This document shows, one piece after another, positions 23,796 to 32,424 of a stretch of DNA of 49,803 nt; within the stretch, counting starts at the first letter, position 1, and every line of letters begins with the position of its first letter. This DNA is from an uncultured Desulfuromonadales bacterium. GTDB taxonomy: Bacteria > Desulfobacterota > Desulfuromonadia > Desulfuromonadales > Geopsychrobacteraceae. The translations under genes and the position numbers were made by a program. The stretch is taken from contig CAMYNC010000006.1 in assembly GCA_947259685.1 (NCBI GenBank), positions 1 to 49,803 of the forward strand. Reading direction: 5' to 3'. The notes under the pieces are model-generated. The model was not told the DNA's origin, did no database searches, and saw only the letters and a program-made list of their open reading frames with translations.

Positions 23796-26700
23796 TTACT
23801 CTTCTGTTTCAGGTAGCGGAAGTCCGCTCTCGTGCAGGAGTTTTTCGCAGGCGTGGTGACCTCCGAGACCGAGGTCCCCGAAGGGAACGAGCGCCGCGAG
23901 TGGATTGATGAGGGCGAGGCCAGCTGCTTCGGCCACTTTTCCCAGTAGCGTCTTCAAAGCCCCCGTCTCGACGGACGGTTTCGCGAAGGTGCCCGTGATC
24001 ATGATAGGTACCTGAAGGGAGAAGAGCGAGGAGTGTTTGGGCTTGGGGTCAAAAACGAGGTGAAGTTTCTCGTCCCGAAAATCGATGAATCCCCGCCCTA
24101 CAATTTTCACCTTGTCCGTTTCCATTGCGAGGGCGGGACTTGCCACATGCCCACTCGCCGCTTTGAAGTGGGCGACGGCACAGGGTACAGGGGTCGACAT
24201 GCGCCGCGGATTGAGGAACAATCGGGTCAACAGCTTCTCTTCAAACAACTTGGTCACCAGCCCCTGGGCCAGCAGGTTGATCATCCTGCCCTTGAGCTGA
24301 CCATCCCTAACCGCCAAAGTGGCCTCGCCATTCAGCGAGGCGGCAAATTGCCGTAGGGAGTCTCCACGCGCGGAAAGATCCATCTTGGCGTCGAGACGGC
24401 CCTCTTGAATACCCTCCACGCCGCGCTTCTGGGAGAAGGTTCCGACGTCCCAGTCGGCCGCGTCGAGAGTGAATGCCACGACGGCCTCTTCATCCCGCGC
24501 ATCGACCACCACCTTCGTCGTCTGGCTGCCACCGGCCATCCCCTTGCCGGTCAGGTTGGCCTCCAGTCGCCCGTCCTCGAGCTGAGCCCGGGCGGCCAGT
24601 TCGTCCAGATCTTCGCCAAAAGCGTCCACATGATCAACCTGAACCTCGCAGTCGAGATCGAGCCTCCTCAAGGAGTCGAGGGGCAATAGCTCGTTTCCGA
24701 AAATCCAGCGCCTCTTTTCCACGGGGTTTCCTGGTTCTCCGTTGTTTCCCTCAGGAGCTTCAGGCCCTTGCGGGTCGCCGGGCGGGGCCTCCTTCCCGCC
24801 GAGTCCCAGATCCTTCAGTGCCAAGAATGGGGATTGCAGCTTTGCCGTGAGGCGAGGACGGGGGCCGGAGGCGAGGTAGTGAACATCGCCCGCGATCCGC
24901 GACCGGTCGACGCTGAGCTCCAGCCCGTTGAGACGAAGATCCTGCCTGGACCCGGTCAACCGAGCCTTGAGATCCACCGGTCCAACGGGCTGAAGGGGCC
25001 GATCGAGGATCTTGGACAGGTCGGAGAGATCCTTTGCGGAGAGCGCAAGGTCGACCTCGATATCACGAAGGTCTCGGATGTCGCCGACTCCACCCGCCAC
25101 GCTCACCGTGAAACGCCCCGGCTGGCCTCCTTCGATCCGAAGCTCGTCGATTCCAAGGCTGGCGTCGTTGTCAGCGATGGTTGCCGACGCCGTGACGGGG
25201 CCCAGGTCCGGAAGGGGGTGCCCGACCAGGGGGTCGAGCAGGGGAAGGGCCGTGGCTCCCGCTTCCGCTTTGAGGTCGACATCGCGGAATTCGCGCAGCT
25301 TGCCGATGCGGCCCGTCAGGTTCAGCCAGGCGGTTTTGCGTGTTCCGAGGGTGACGTTAATGTCGCTCGCGGTGAGAACACCCGCGGGGTCCTCGACCTT
25401 GAAGTGTCCTTCCACCGGGCCGACGTCGGGCAGGTCGTGGCCGACCAGGGGCGTCAGAAGCGGAAGGCGCCGGAGGCGGACCTGGCCCTCGATATCCACA
25501 TCGCGCCAGGCCGCGAGGTCTCCCACCGTGCCGGTCACTTCGACCCGGTCGTGGCCGGCACGGCCCAGGGTGAGCTGGAGTTGCGACAGCTCCACGGTCT
25601 TTTCGGATCCGGTCAGCCTAGCGACGCCGCGAACCGGTCCGATGGAGGGAAGCTCCCGCCCGATCAGGGAGGCGACATCGGTCAAGTTTTGCAGGCTGAC
25701 GTCTGCGCTAAAATCAAGTTTTCGAAAGTGAACCACGTCGGCAATGTGCCCCTTCAGCTCGATCCACGTGGTCTTCCGGCTGCCGATACGGACGTCGATC
25801 GGGTCGGCCTGGAGGGTCCCGTCGCGATCATCGAGGCGCAGGGTCCCTTTCACGGGACCCAGGGCCGGCAGCTCGCGTCCAACGAGAGGATTCAGTACTG
25901 AGAGGTTCCCGAGGGCGATGTCGGCTGCGAGATCCACATTCCGAAGGCCGACCAGGTCATCCACGCGTCCGGTCACCCGAACGATTTCCTGTCCTTTTCC
26001 CAGGGTTATGTCGATGGTCTTGAGGCCCAGGCTCCCGCCCGTGTCCGAGAGGTTCGCGGTCCCGACCACCGGACCGAGATTTGGATCGCCTTTGACGGCA
26101 AAGCCTGTAAGATCCGAAAGCCGCGGGGCATTCAGGACGAGGTTCATCTCCACGCTAGAAACAGGAGGACGGGCCTCTGGGGAGATCCGGCCGATGTGAC
26201 CCGTGAGCCGTGCAAAGCTCGTCTTGCCGCGACCCAAATGGAGATCCACATCCTCCAGCGCGGGTGCTCCAGCAAGATCGTGGAGACGGGCTTGAAGAGC
26301 GAGAGGCCCTGCCGGCGGGAGAGAGTGGCCCACCAATTCCGACCAGACCGAAAGATCTTCGGTTTGCGCGGATACCGCGAGGTCGAGGCCGGCAATAGGC
26401 AGGGCGCCTTTGGCTTGGAGATCCCCGATCTTCCCGGTGAGGTCAGCCGCGAACTTCTCACCATGAACGCGAAGGTCGAGACCCTCGACCCCAAGACGGC
26501 CCTCCGTATCGGTCAGATGCCCCTTAACGGAGACCGTGTGGATCGACGGAAGTTTCGGGCCGAGAACCGGCCGCCAGCGTTCTCCATCGCGAAGATCGGC
26601 CTCGACGTCGAGATCCACCCCTTTTCCGTGGGTGAGATCCGCGACCTTCCCGCTGAGATGGGACCGGCCTCGTTGGTCGTCTCCGACGGAGAGGGAGAAG

Positions 26701-27569
26701 TCCCGCAGGCCAAGCCTGTCGAAGTCGCCGACCAGCTGCCCTTTGCCCTCGAGGGGGCCGAGTTGAGGTAGATTGTGATAGAAGATGCTGAGAATCTCTG
26801 AAAGCTCTTCGAGGTGAACGGAGAACCCAAGGTTCGCCCCCTTCCCGTTGACCGGGTCGGACAGGGTGCCGATGAGGGTGGAGGTGGCTCCCGCAAGCTC
26901 AGCCGAGAGCTCGACGTCGTAGGGCCGGGTCGGGTTCAGAAACTCTTCCACGGGGCCCAAACGGCCGTTGAGCGAGAGCGGGTAACCGTTCAGAAGGCCT
27001 TTCCCGGTTAAGGACAGAGGGTCTCCGGCGCTCTCCTCCTTTATGGTGAAGCGGTCCAGCGAGAGTCTCGTGCTTCGTCGTCCCCCGTCCGGGTGAACGA
27101 TCACGCGCACCTGATCCAGCTCGGCGTCGTTTAGCAGAAGGGGGATAGGACGGCGTTCGGAGGCTGCGGACGCCTCGGGTTTGCCTTCTTCTGGCGGAGG
27201 CCGGATGTGGATAGTCCCGTCCTGAAGCCGCAACCGCTCGATGTGAACGACGCCCCGGAAGAGGTCCGGCAGGTCCGCGGTGACCTCGAAATGACCGAGG
27301 CTCAGGATCGGCGTCGGTTTGCCCGGCTCGCCGCCTTCTAATCGAACATCCTCTGCGGCGAGCGCCGGGTGCCACGAAAGCGTGAACGAGAAGTCGCCGG
27401 CGATTGTCAATCGCTTTCCGGTCTCCCGTTCCACCCAGTAGGTAAGGATCCGCCGCCAGCCGTCGTCATCCAGAGTAACGAGGTAGAGTCCCGCACCAGC
27501 AACCCCCACCACGAAGAGGGCAAGCAGCAGAACGAACACGGCTCTCAGACGTTTCGCGAATCTCTTCAT
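23796..27569 (-). CDS. AsmA-family protein with nine tandem repeats of about 73 residues
   Basis: 1257 aa. One N-terminal membrane helix (VFVLLLALFVVGVAGAGLYLV) anchors a very long periplasmic beta-rich region. After an AsmA N-terminal domain (residues about 30-255) comes a repeat whose marker, LPxLGPVxG, recurs near residues 267, 340, 417, 495, 568, 640, 713, 786 and 859, spacing 72-78. An AsmA_2-type C-terminal domain follows (about 960-1230). AsmA-like proteins are now viewed as elongated lipid-transfer bridges or envelope-assembly factors; the repeats would lengthen such a structure. The gene is much richer in GC than its surroundings (45/60 and 38/60 in two sampled lines against 28/60 in the phosphatase gene), which suggests acquisition. 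Confidence 0.9.
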   Translation of the reverse strand: MKRFAKRLRAVFVLLLALFVVGVAGAGLYLVTLDDDGWRRILTYWVERETGKRLTIAGDFSFTLSWHPALAAEDVRLEGGEPGKPTPILSLGHFEVTADLPDLFRGVVHIERLRLQDGTIHIRPPPEEGKPEASAASERRPIPLLLNDAELDQVRVIVHPDGGRRSTRLSLDRFTIKEESAGDPLSLTGKGLLNGYPLSLNGRLGPVEEFLNPTRPYDVELSAELAGATSTLIGTLSDPVNGKGANLGFSVHLEELSEILSIFYHNLPQLGPLEGKGQLVGDFDRLGLRDFSLSVGDDQRGRSHLSGKVADLTHGKGVDLDVEADLRDGERWRPVLGPKLPSIHTVSVKGHLTDTEGRLGVEGLDLRVHGEKFAADLTGKIGDLQAKGALPIAGLDLAVSAQTEDLSVWSELVGHSLPPAGPLALQARLHDLAGAPALEDVDLHLGRGKTSFARLTGHIGRISPEARPPVSSVEMNLVLNAPRLSDLTGFAVKGDPNLGPVVGTANLSDTGGSLGLKTIDITLGKGQEIVRVTGRVDDLVGLRNVDLAADIALGNLSVLNPLVGRELPALGPVKGTLRLDDRDGTLQADPIDVRIGSRKTTWIELKGHIADVVHFRKLDFSADVSLQNLTDVASLIGRELPSIGPVRGVARLTGSEKTVELSQLQLTLGRAGHDRVEVTGTVGDLAAWRDVDIEGQVRLRRLPLLTPLVGHDLPDVGPVEGHFKVEDPAGVLTASDINVTLGTRKTAWLNLTGRIGKLREFRDVDLKAEAGATALPLLDPLVGHPLPDLGPVTASATIADNDASLGIDELRIEGGQPGRFTVSVAGGVGDIRDLRDIEVDLALSAKDLSDLSKILDRPLQPVGPVDLKARLTGSRQDLRLNGLELSVDRSRIAGDVHYLASGPRPRLTAKLQSPFLALKDLGLGGKEAPPGDPQGPEAPEGNNGEPGNPVEKRRWIFGNELLPLDSLRRLDLDCEVQVDHVDAFGEDLDELAARAQLEDGRLEANLTGKGMAGGSQTTKVVVDARDEEAVVAFTLDAADWDVGTFSQKRGVEGIQEGRLDAKMDLSARGDSLRQFAASLNGEATLAVRDGQLKGRMINLLAQGLVTKLFEEKLLTRLFLNPRRMSTPVPCAVAHFKAASGHVASPALAMETDKVKIVGRGFIDFRDEKLHLVFDPKPKHSSLFSLQVPIMITGTFAKPSVETGALKTLLGKVAEAAGLALINPLAALVPFGDLGLGGHHACEKLLHESGLPLPETEE

Positions 27570-27762
27570 CGATGGCCCTCGCCAAAAATCCGAGTTATCA
27601 GCTAGAAATGACAGGAAATAGCTTTTGTGCGGTAGCGCTTCGGTGCTTGAGGCATTCCTTCCAACAGACTGCTAGCCGAAAAACTACCTGTCAATGCAGC
27701 TAATGAATCATCAATTCCTGTCAAATAATTGCCAATACCCCATCCATAGCTTCCGGTAAAAA

Positions 27763-29214
27763 CTAATCGTGGCCTTCTGTTGTCTTCAGACCCGCGGGTT
27801 CAGCAGTGGCCCGGCTAAGCTTGAGAAAAGACTGAAGCTCCTTAGATTCTCGAAGCACTTTACGCGCCGCTTCGATGAGCCGATCGACCTGTTCGTCGTT
27901 GAGATCAAAATTTGTGCCTATACCGTTGAGAAAATCCCGTTCGCCGTCATCGTGAACCTGATCGAAACTGACTTCGACAAAATGAAAGGTGACCGGTCGT
28001 TCTGATGTCGATTTGTTCTTCACCCACTTTTCAAAGGTGTAGCGCACCAGCTGGATGGTGTCCTCACTGTAGCGACCGATCTGGTCGGCACTCACGCTGC
28101 CGATCACCTCGAAAAGCGATGGGGTAAAGCGCTCCAGGACCCACTTAGTTTTATGTTGCGCGCGCGCATTTACGGAAATAATCAGGATATGCTCTGCGCC
28201 CTGTTGCTGCAAATCGGCGATATGGGTCCCGGGCTCAGAAGCAATGTTCAAGGCGCTGTAAAACGCACGCAAGCCCAGGTTGTCAGAAATACCGCCATCA
28301 ACCAAATGCAGCCAGGGTCGTTTTTTACGATCGAGGTAGTCCAGGTACCGCCGCGCCTCGGTTTTTCGGGGCGTCAGCGCCTGATCCTTCATAGCCTCTG
28401 CCAGCCAGGCGGGTTTTTCAAAGTCACAGCTTCCAGCAAAGTTTTCCAGAGTGATCGGTGAGAAGATGACCGGGACCGCCGACGATGCAGCGACCGCGCT
28501 TGCCAGGGGGTACGAACTGAAGTCAGCACAGAGTAGATTGAAGGTCGCCTGCAGAAACGGGAAGCGGTTCCCGGTCGCGAGATCGGTTGAGTTGATGATG
28601 ATCAGCGGTGCCTCCGGCCGCTGAAGATCGGCGAAGGTCGCGCCGGCAAACAGTTCCTTGTTATAGTACTCAGCGGCCAGATCAGCCCTGCCGTAGGCGT
28701 TGCTCAACAAACGAACCCAGTTGTACGGGTTGAACAGTTTCCACAACAGAACGCCTTCCACATCCTTACGCAGAAAACGCCCTTCGAAGTCTGTAAAGAT
28801 CTTCTCGCCGTACAGCCCGTAGTAGGCGGAGGTGAAACTGCCTCCCGAAACCGAGGAGATCGCGTCAACTTCGTGCAGCAGGGGGCGGGCTCCCTTGGCT
28901 GTTTTGATCTCGGTGTCGGCAAGTTCTTTGAGGACCCCGTAGGCAAAAGTAGAGGCACGGCTCCCGCCGCCTGAGAAAGCCAGCAGCACCCCGAACTCCG
29001 GTGACCGGTCACCTTTTAGTTGTTTGCGGGTACTCTGGTTTAACTCCGGAGTCCATTGCGCCAGGGGCTTGTCAACGGCACTGCGGTAGGAGCAGCCGGC
29101 GTTCAGCAGGATCAGACAGACGAGGCAAATACAAGCCGTAAGGCCAGCGCAACGAGATCCGCTAAGGGCGCCTGCACGCTTTACGGATGGTTCAGGGTTG
29201 TTAGCATGGTTCAT
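27763..29214 (-). CDS. Patatin-like phospholipase lipoprotein
   Basis: About 483 aa; ATG 29214 has AGGG six bases upstream, while the ATG at 29220 lies too close to it. The signal peptide ends in lipobox LNAGC. The patatin domain shows the oxyanion loop FSGGGSRAS (residues about 80), the nucleophile motif ISSVSGGSF (a serine replaces the usual first glycine of GxSxG), and the catalytic VDGGISDNLGLRA (Asp-Gly-Gly). Predicted to cleave acyl esters of phospholipids at the envelope. It follows an alpha/beta hydrolase gene by about 9 bases, so the two are co-expressed. Confidence 0.92.
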   Translation of the reverse strand: MNHANNPEPSVKRAGALSGSRCAGLTACICLVCLILLNAGCSYRSAVDKPLAQWTPELNQSTRKQLKGDRSPEFGVLLAFSGGGSRASTFAYGVLKELADTEIKTAKGARPLLHEVDAISSVSGGSFTSAYYGLYGEKIFTDFEGRFLRKDVEGVLLWKLFNPYNWVRLLSNAYGRADLAAEYYNKELFAGATFADLQRPEAPLIIINSTDLATGNRFPFLQATFNLLCADFSSYPLASAVAASSAVPVIFSPITLENFAGSCDFEKPAWLAEAMKDQALTPRKTEARRYLDYLDRKKRPWLHLVDGGISDNLGLRAFYSALNIASEPGTHIADLQQQGAEHILIISVNARAQHKTKWVLERFTPSLFEVIGSVSADQIGRYSEDTIQLVRYTFEKWVKNKSTSERPVTFHFVEVSFDQVHDDGERDFLNGIGTNFDLNDEQVDRLIEAARKVLRESKELQSFLKLSRATAEPAGLKTTEGHD

Positions 29215-29223
29215 CAGCATCCC

Positions 29224-30714
29224 TCAGTCTGAGTTTCCCTCCCGATCAGGAGACAGCATTTCACTAATCTCACCTTCAAGGCGCTGCTCTAAATATGCAA
29301 AAAACGGATTGTGCCTGAGGCGCATAAGTTGTCCCAGGGGCGCACTCAGAAGGTGAGTCTCACCCCGCGGCTGCAGCGAACCGAGCGGCAGCCCCTGGTA
29401 GCTGCCTTGCGGGCCAGCGCCGGCACCGTAAACCGGATCATCGGGCGCAAACGGAATAGCCACATGAGCCAGCGAATAAACCCCGCGCGGCCAGCTCATA
29501 GCCAACGGCTTGGAATCTATCCTGCTCGAACCTGAAGCCTTGGTTTTCTGCGCCAACTGGGTCGAACTGCTGGTGAGATTGGTTATAGCCGTCAGCCGAT
29601 AAGGCAGCTCGGCGCTGGTTTCAAGTCGCTGGCGCAATGACTCGTTCGGTTCCGGGATAAAGTAGCGGAGCTGGTCGAAGCGGTTCACGTCGAAAATGAC
29701 CAGCTCACTCCCGAGGTTTTCCAACCGATCATAGAGCCGCTGGACAGTCTCTGAGGTCTTGACTGTGGAATCGGTCCACGACAAAAAAGTCAGGACCCGC
29801 GAGAAGTTTTTGAACTGTCCGCTGGCCTGAGCCTCTTGCAGTTGTTTATGCAAATCAGCTGTCACCTCCCAGGCTTCCTGCGCGGCGTTTTTGGGAAATG
29901 AATTGTATTTAAAAGGGTCGTACTCTGGCCCGATCGATAGCCACTTGAACTTCGCGAAGTAGGGCAAAAAGCTCAGCAGTTGATGGGAGTTGGCAATGCG
30001 GGCGACCGGTGCAATGCCGATTTCAGGCGAGAACAGCAGCAGCTGCGTTGGTGCCGGCAGGTTCGGGTCGTTCAACGCATCGAGGGCGTATTTGACCGCC
30101 AGACCGCCACCATTAGAGTAGCCGGCGATGACCAGTGGTTGTGCCGGGCCGATCTGTTCGCGGACATGGCGCGCCCCGATCCGGCTCGCCGCCACCCAGT
30201 CTTCCCAACGCACCTGAGTCAGGGCGCCCGGTATCGTCCCATGCCCGGGAAGCCGCAGGCCGAGAACGTAAAACCCTCTGGCGTGGAGGATTTCGCCGAT
30301 GCGGCGCAGGCTGTATGGTGAGTCGGTCAGACCGTGCAGCAGCAGCGCGCCACCTTGGACCTTCTCCGGGACCAGCTCGAAGCTCCGATTCCAGTTCTGC
30401 TCTGGCCAGGCTGGATCCTGCGCTCCAGCAATGCGATAGCGACTGTAGGTGAATTCGGCTGTCGACCCTAGCTGCTGGTAAACTTTTTCATGAAGTTCAG
30501 CGAACAGCCGCTCTTCCTGCTCAAGGTAGCTCTGCAGTGTGCTCTGCGGGGTCGCGTCGCTGGCGGTAAACTCGTTCTCCAAAACAGCCGTGTGCCAGAT
30601 CTGCAGCGCCGGCATACTGCGGGACTGGAAGGCCCAGGCCAGCAACAGCGTAATAGCGAGAAGCGCGCAAACCAGAACGGCTTTTACAATGAATCTGAAG
30701 AAGTGGCGAAGCAT
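29224..30714 (-). CDS. Membrane-anchored alpha/beta hydrolase
   Basis: 496 aa. An N-terminal membrane helix (AVLVCALLAITLLLAWAF) is followed by a hydrolase fold with GALLLHGLTDSPYSLRRIGE (oxyanion HG), LRLPGHGTIPG, and the nucleophile elbow VIAGYSNGGGLAVKYALD (Ser in G-Y-S-N-G). This is the pattern of lysophospholipase/esterase-type serine hydrolases. The C-terminal third, with HVAIPFAPDDPVYG, probably supplies the catalytic histidine. Pairing with a patatin lipoprotein suggests stepwise lipid or ester breakdown at the envelope. Confidence 0.87.
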   Translation of the reverse strand: MLRHFFRFIVKAVLVCALLAITLLLAWAFQSRSMPALQIWHTAVLENEFTASDATPQSTLQSYLEQEERLFAELHEKVYQQLGSTAEFTYSRYRIAGAQDPAWPEQNWNRSFELVPEKVQGGALLLHGLTDSPYSLRRIGEILHARGFYVLGLRLPGHGTIPGALTQVRWEDWVAASRIGARHVREQIGPAQPLVIAGYSNGGGLAVKYALDALNDPNLPAPTQLLLFSPEIGIAPVARIANSHQLLSFLPYFAKFKWLSIGPEYDPFKYNSFPKNAAQEAWEVTADLHKQLQEAQASGQFKNFSRVLTFLSWTDSTVKTSETVQRLYDRLENLGSELVIFDVNRFDQLRYFIPEPNESLRQRLETSAELPYRLTAITNLTSSSTQLAQKTKASGSSRIDSKPLAMSWPRGVYSLAHVAIPFAPDDPVYGAGAGPQGSYQGLPLGSLQPRGETHLLSAPLGQLMRLRHNPFFAYLEQRLEGEISEMLSPDREGNSD

Positions 30715-30795
30715 AAATCTCCCTATCAGCTGAACATTGAAGCACTGAGTAAGTTTTCAACGGCACCGATCAGGGCGCCATATTGGGCAGCTGTC

Positions 30796-31953
30796 TCATT
30801 CCAGAAAAACCCTGAACGACATCTCTGCATCAAGGTCCTTACGGTCGCTGGGGTTGTCTTTCTTAAACACCAGCAGCCCCCTGTCGAAAGCTTTGGGCTT
30901 GGTAAATTCCAGCGTTCCCGTAAAAGGCACGAACGCCCTGGTCATCCATTTGCCGGTTGCCTTCACAAATCCCCTGGCGATGACAGTTCCCGATCTGTCC
31001 TGCAGGACGACAGGGAAGTCGCCTTCGAAAAACCAGGTTCCTCGTGCCCGCCCCCGGATTGTCAGCGGAGAGCGAATCGACTCCCCCGGCAAAGGGGCCG
31101 TCACAACGATACGATCGCTCAGGCAGCTGCCCGCGGGACGCACCGCCACAAGCTGGCTGGCGAGAAATGTCGCCGGGTAATCGGCTCCGAAGCCACCTGC
31201 CGGAAGTTTTGTAGCGCTGCCGGCAAGAAGCATAAATAGTGGCGTGTATGGCTTCGCAGCAGCCCTCGCCCTGCGGTATTCCTCCTTGATCTCTGGCAGC
31301 GCCGGTGACTCTCCCGCAAGCCAGTATTCGACCCCTGGGGCGCAGCCTTGAAAAGAGCGGACTTCATGCCCCAGCGTCACCCAGCCCTCCATCACCTGCT
31401 CGCCAGCAGCCAAGGGTTCCAGCGCCGACAATCGATCGCCTTTCAGACTCAAGGTGAGCAGGGTCTCCACCCTGGGCTCGGCGCTCATCGGTTCCTGGGG
31501 CTTGCGGTCTTGGTAGCGCGCCAGGATGAGGTTGTTGCGTATCTCCAGATCCTGAGGAAGGATCCGGTCGCCGAGTAGCACCGCCTGAGTCCCCTGGTAA
31601 CGCCCGTCTTGATTCAGCGCCGCGGCAACATAATAGAAAGTGCCGCTGCCGCCCGGATCATGTACGAGAAAAAGTGCTACATCTTCATCACCGTCACCGT
31701 CCAGATCTCCGAAGGCCGGCGCACCGAACACCTCAGTCCGCAGTTTGGTGGCCGAGCCGGGCTCGATCGACTTCTCCCAACGACCATCCTGCAGGGTCAT
31801 CCCCTTCCCCTCGATGGCGTAGGTCGCGTTCAAGGGGTCTTCGGCAGAGCGGGATGCCTCCGGTTCAGGTTCCAGGGCCGCCAGCTGGCAGCCCAAAAGA
31901 AGAACCGCCGTTATACCGTACATCGGTACTGAGAACGTTTTGGTCAGGTTCAT
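30796..31953 (-). CDS. Lipoprotein with FG-GAP-like segment and C-terminal Gmad2 domain
   Basis: 385 aa. A signal peptide ends in lipobox LLLGC. The segment FGDLDGDGDEDVALFLV (residues about 79-95) is a calcium-binding FG-GAP-like repeat. The C-terminal 95 residues (IVVTAPLPGESIRSPLTIRG ... FRVFLE) match the Gmad2 immunoglobulin-like domain found in spore and envelope proteins. Function unknown; probably an extracytoplasmic binding or structural role. About 80 bases separate it from the hydrolase, so it could be transcribed first in the same unit. Confidence 0.85.
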   Translation of the reverse strand: MNLTKTFSVPMYGITAVLLLGCQLAALEPEPEASRSAEDPLNATYAIEGKGMTLQDGRWEKSIEPGSATKLRTEVFGAPAFGDLDGDGDEDVALFLVHDPGGSGTFYYVAAALNQDGRYQGTQAVLLGDRILPQDLEIRNNLILARYQDRKPQEPMSAEPRVETLLTLSLKGDRLSALEPLAAGEQVMEGWVTLGHEVRSFQGCAPGVEYWLAGESPALPEIKEEYRRARAAAKPYTPLFMLLAGSATKLPAGGFGADYPATFLASQLVAVRPAGSCLSDRIVVTAPLPGESIRSPLTIRGRARGTWFFEGDFPVVLQDRSGTVIARGFVKATGKWMTRAFVPFTGTLEFTKPKAFDRGLLVFKKDNPSDRKDLDAEMSFRVFLE

Positions 31954-32424
31954 TTATCATTCAGTTCCACTGAGGAATACAGTTCCCAGCCTCATGCTGA
32001 CAGGGCCCTTGCGATACGCCTGCAGTATTTTTCCACATGATCAGAGTCTAGCAGCGATTTGCAAAAAGAAATCAGCTAAGAGTATTTTTTTCGTATGAAT
32101 TACTTCACCTTAGCCATTGGATATTCTGATTTGGTCAAAGCTTAAGGGTTTCCAGGAAGGGCCGAAGTTGATCATTTCATAGTCAACAATCTGTGATCAG
32201 TCGTTGATGACTGTCCCCTCTCCCTGAGGGAGATGGTCAGGGTGAGGGGGAACGTCGTGGCAATTGCCAGCTATATCCCCCTCATCCGGCCTTCGGCCAC
32301 CTTCTCCCTCAGGGAGAAGGATCCAGCGGAAGATTGATGCTAATCAGTATATTAATGTAATAAACCGATTAGGTCCCGCGCATTTTCTCCTCATAGGCAG
32401 CCATTTCTGCGACTTCCAGGTTCA
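31954..32424. other. Intergenic region with hairpin element
   Basis: 470 bases with no gene. It holds the promoter of the Gmad2 lipoprotein on the left, an AT-rich stretch, and the inverted-repeat element at 32215-32320. The 3' end of the phosphofructokinase transcript falls at the right edge. Confidence 0.45.
32215..32320. repeat. Inverted-repeat (MITE/REP-like) element
   Basis: Two related arms, CCCCTCTCCCTGAGGGAGA near 32215-32233 and TTCTCCCTCAGGGAGAAGG near 32302-32320, lie in inverted orientation, with TGAGGGGGA (32243-32251) and TCCCCCTCA (32276-32284) as inner pairing parts. Each arm also contains its own palindrome CTCCCTGAGGGAG, so it can form a cruciform. No transposase is encoded. 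Confidence 0.6.

Noticed and set aside
24768..25901. Long plus-strand open frame (377 codons) inside the AsmA gene
   Set aside because: It is a by-product of the high GC content of the opposite strand; composition is biased to Arg, Gly and Asp and there is no ribosome site or recognisable domain.
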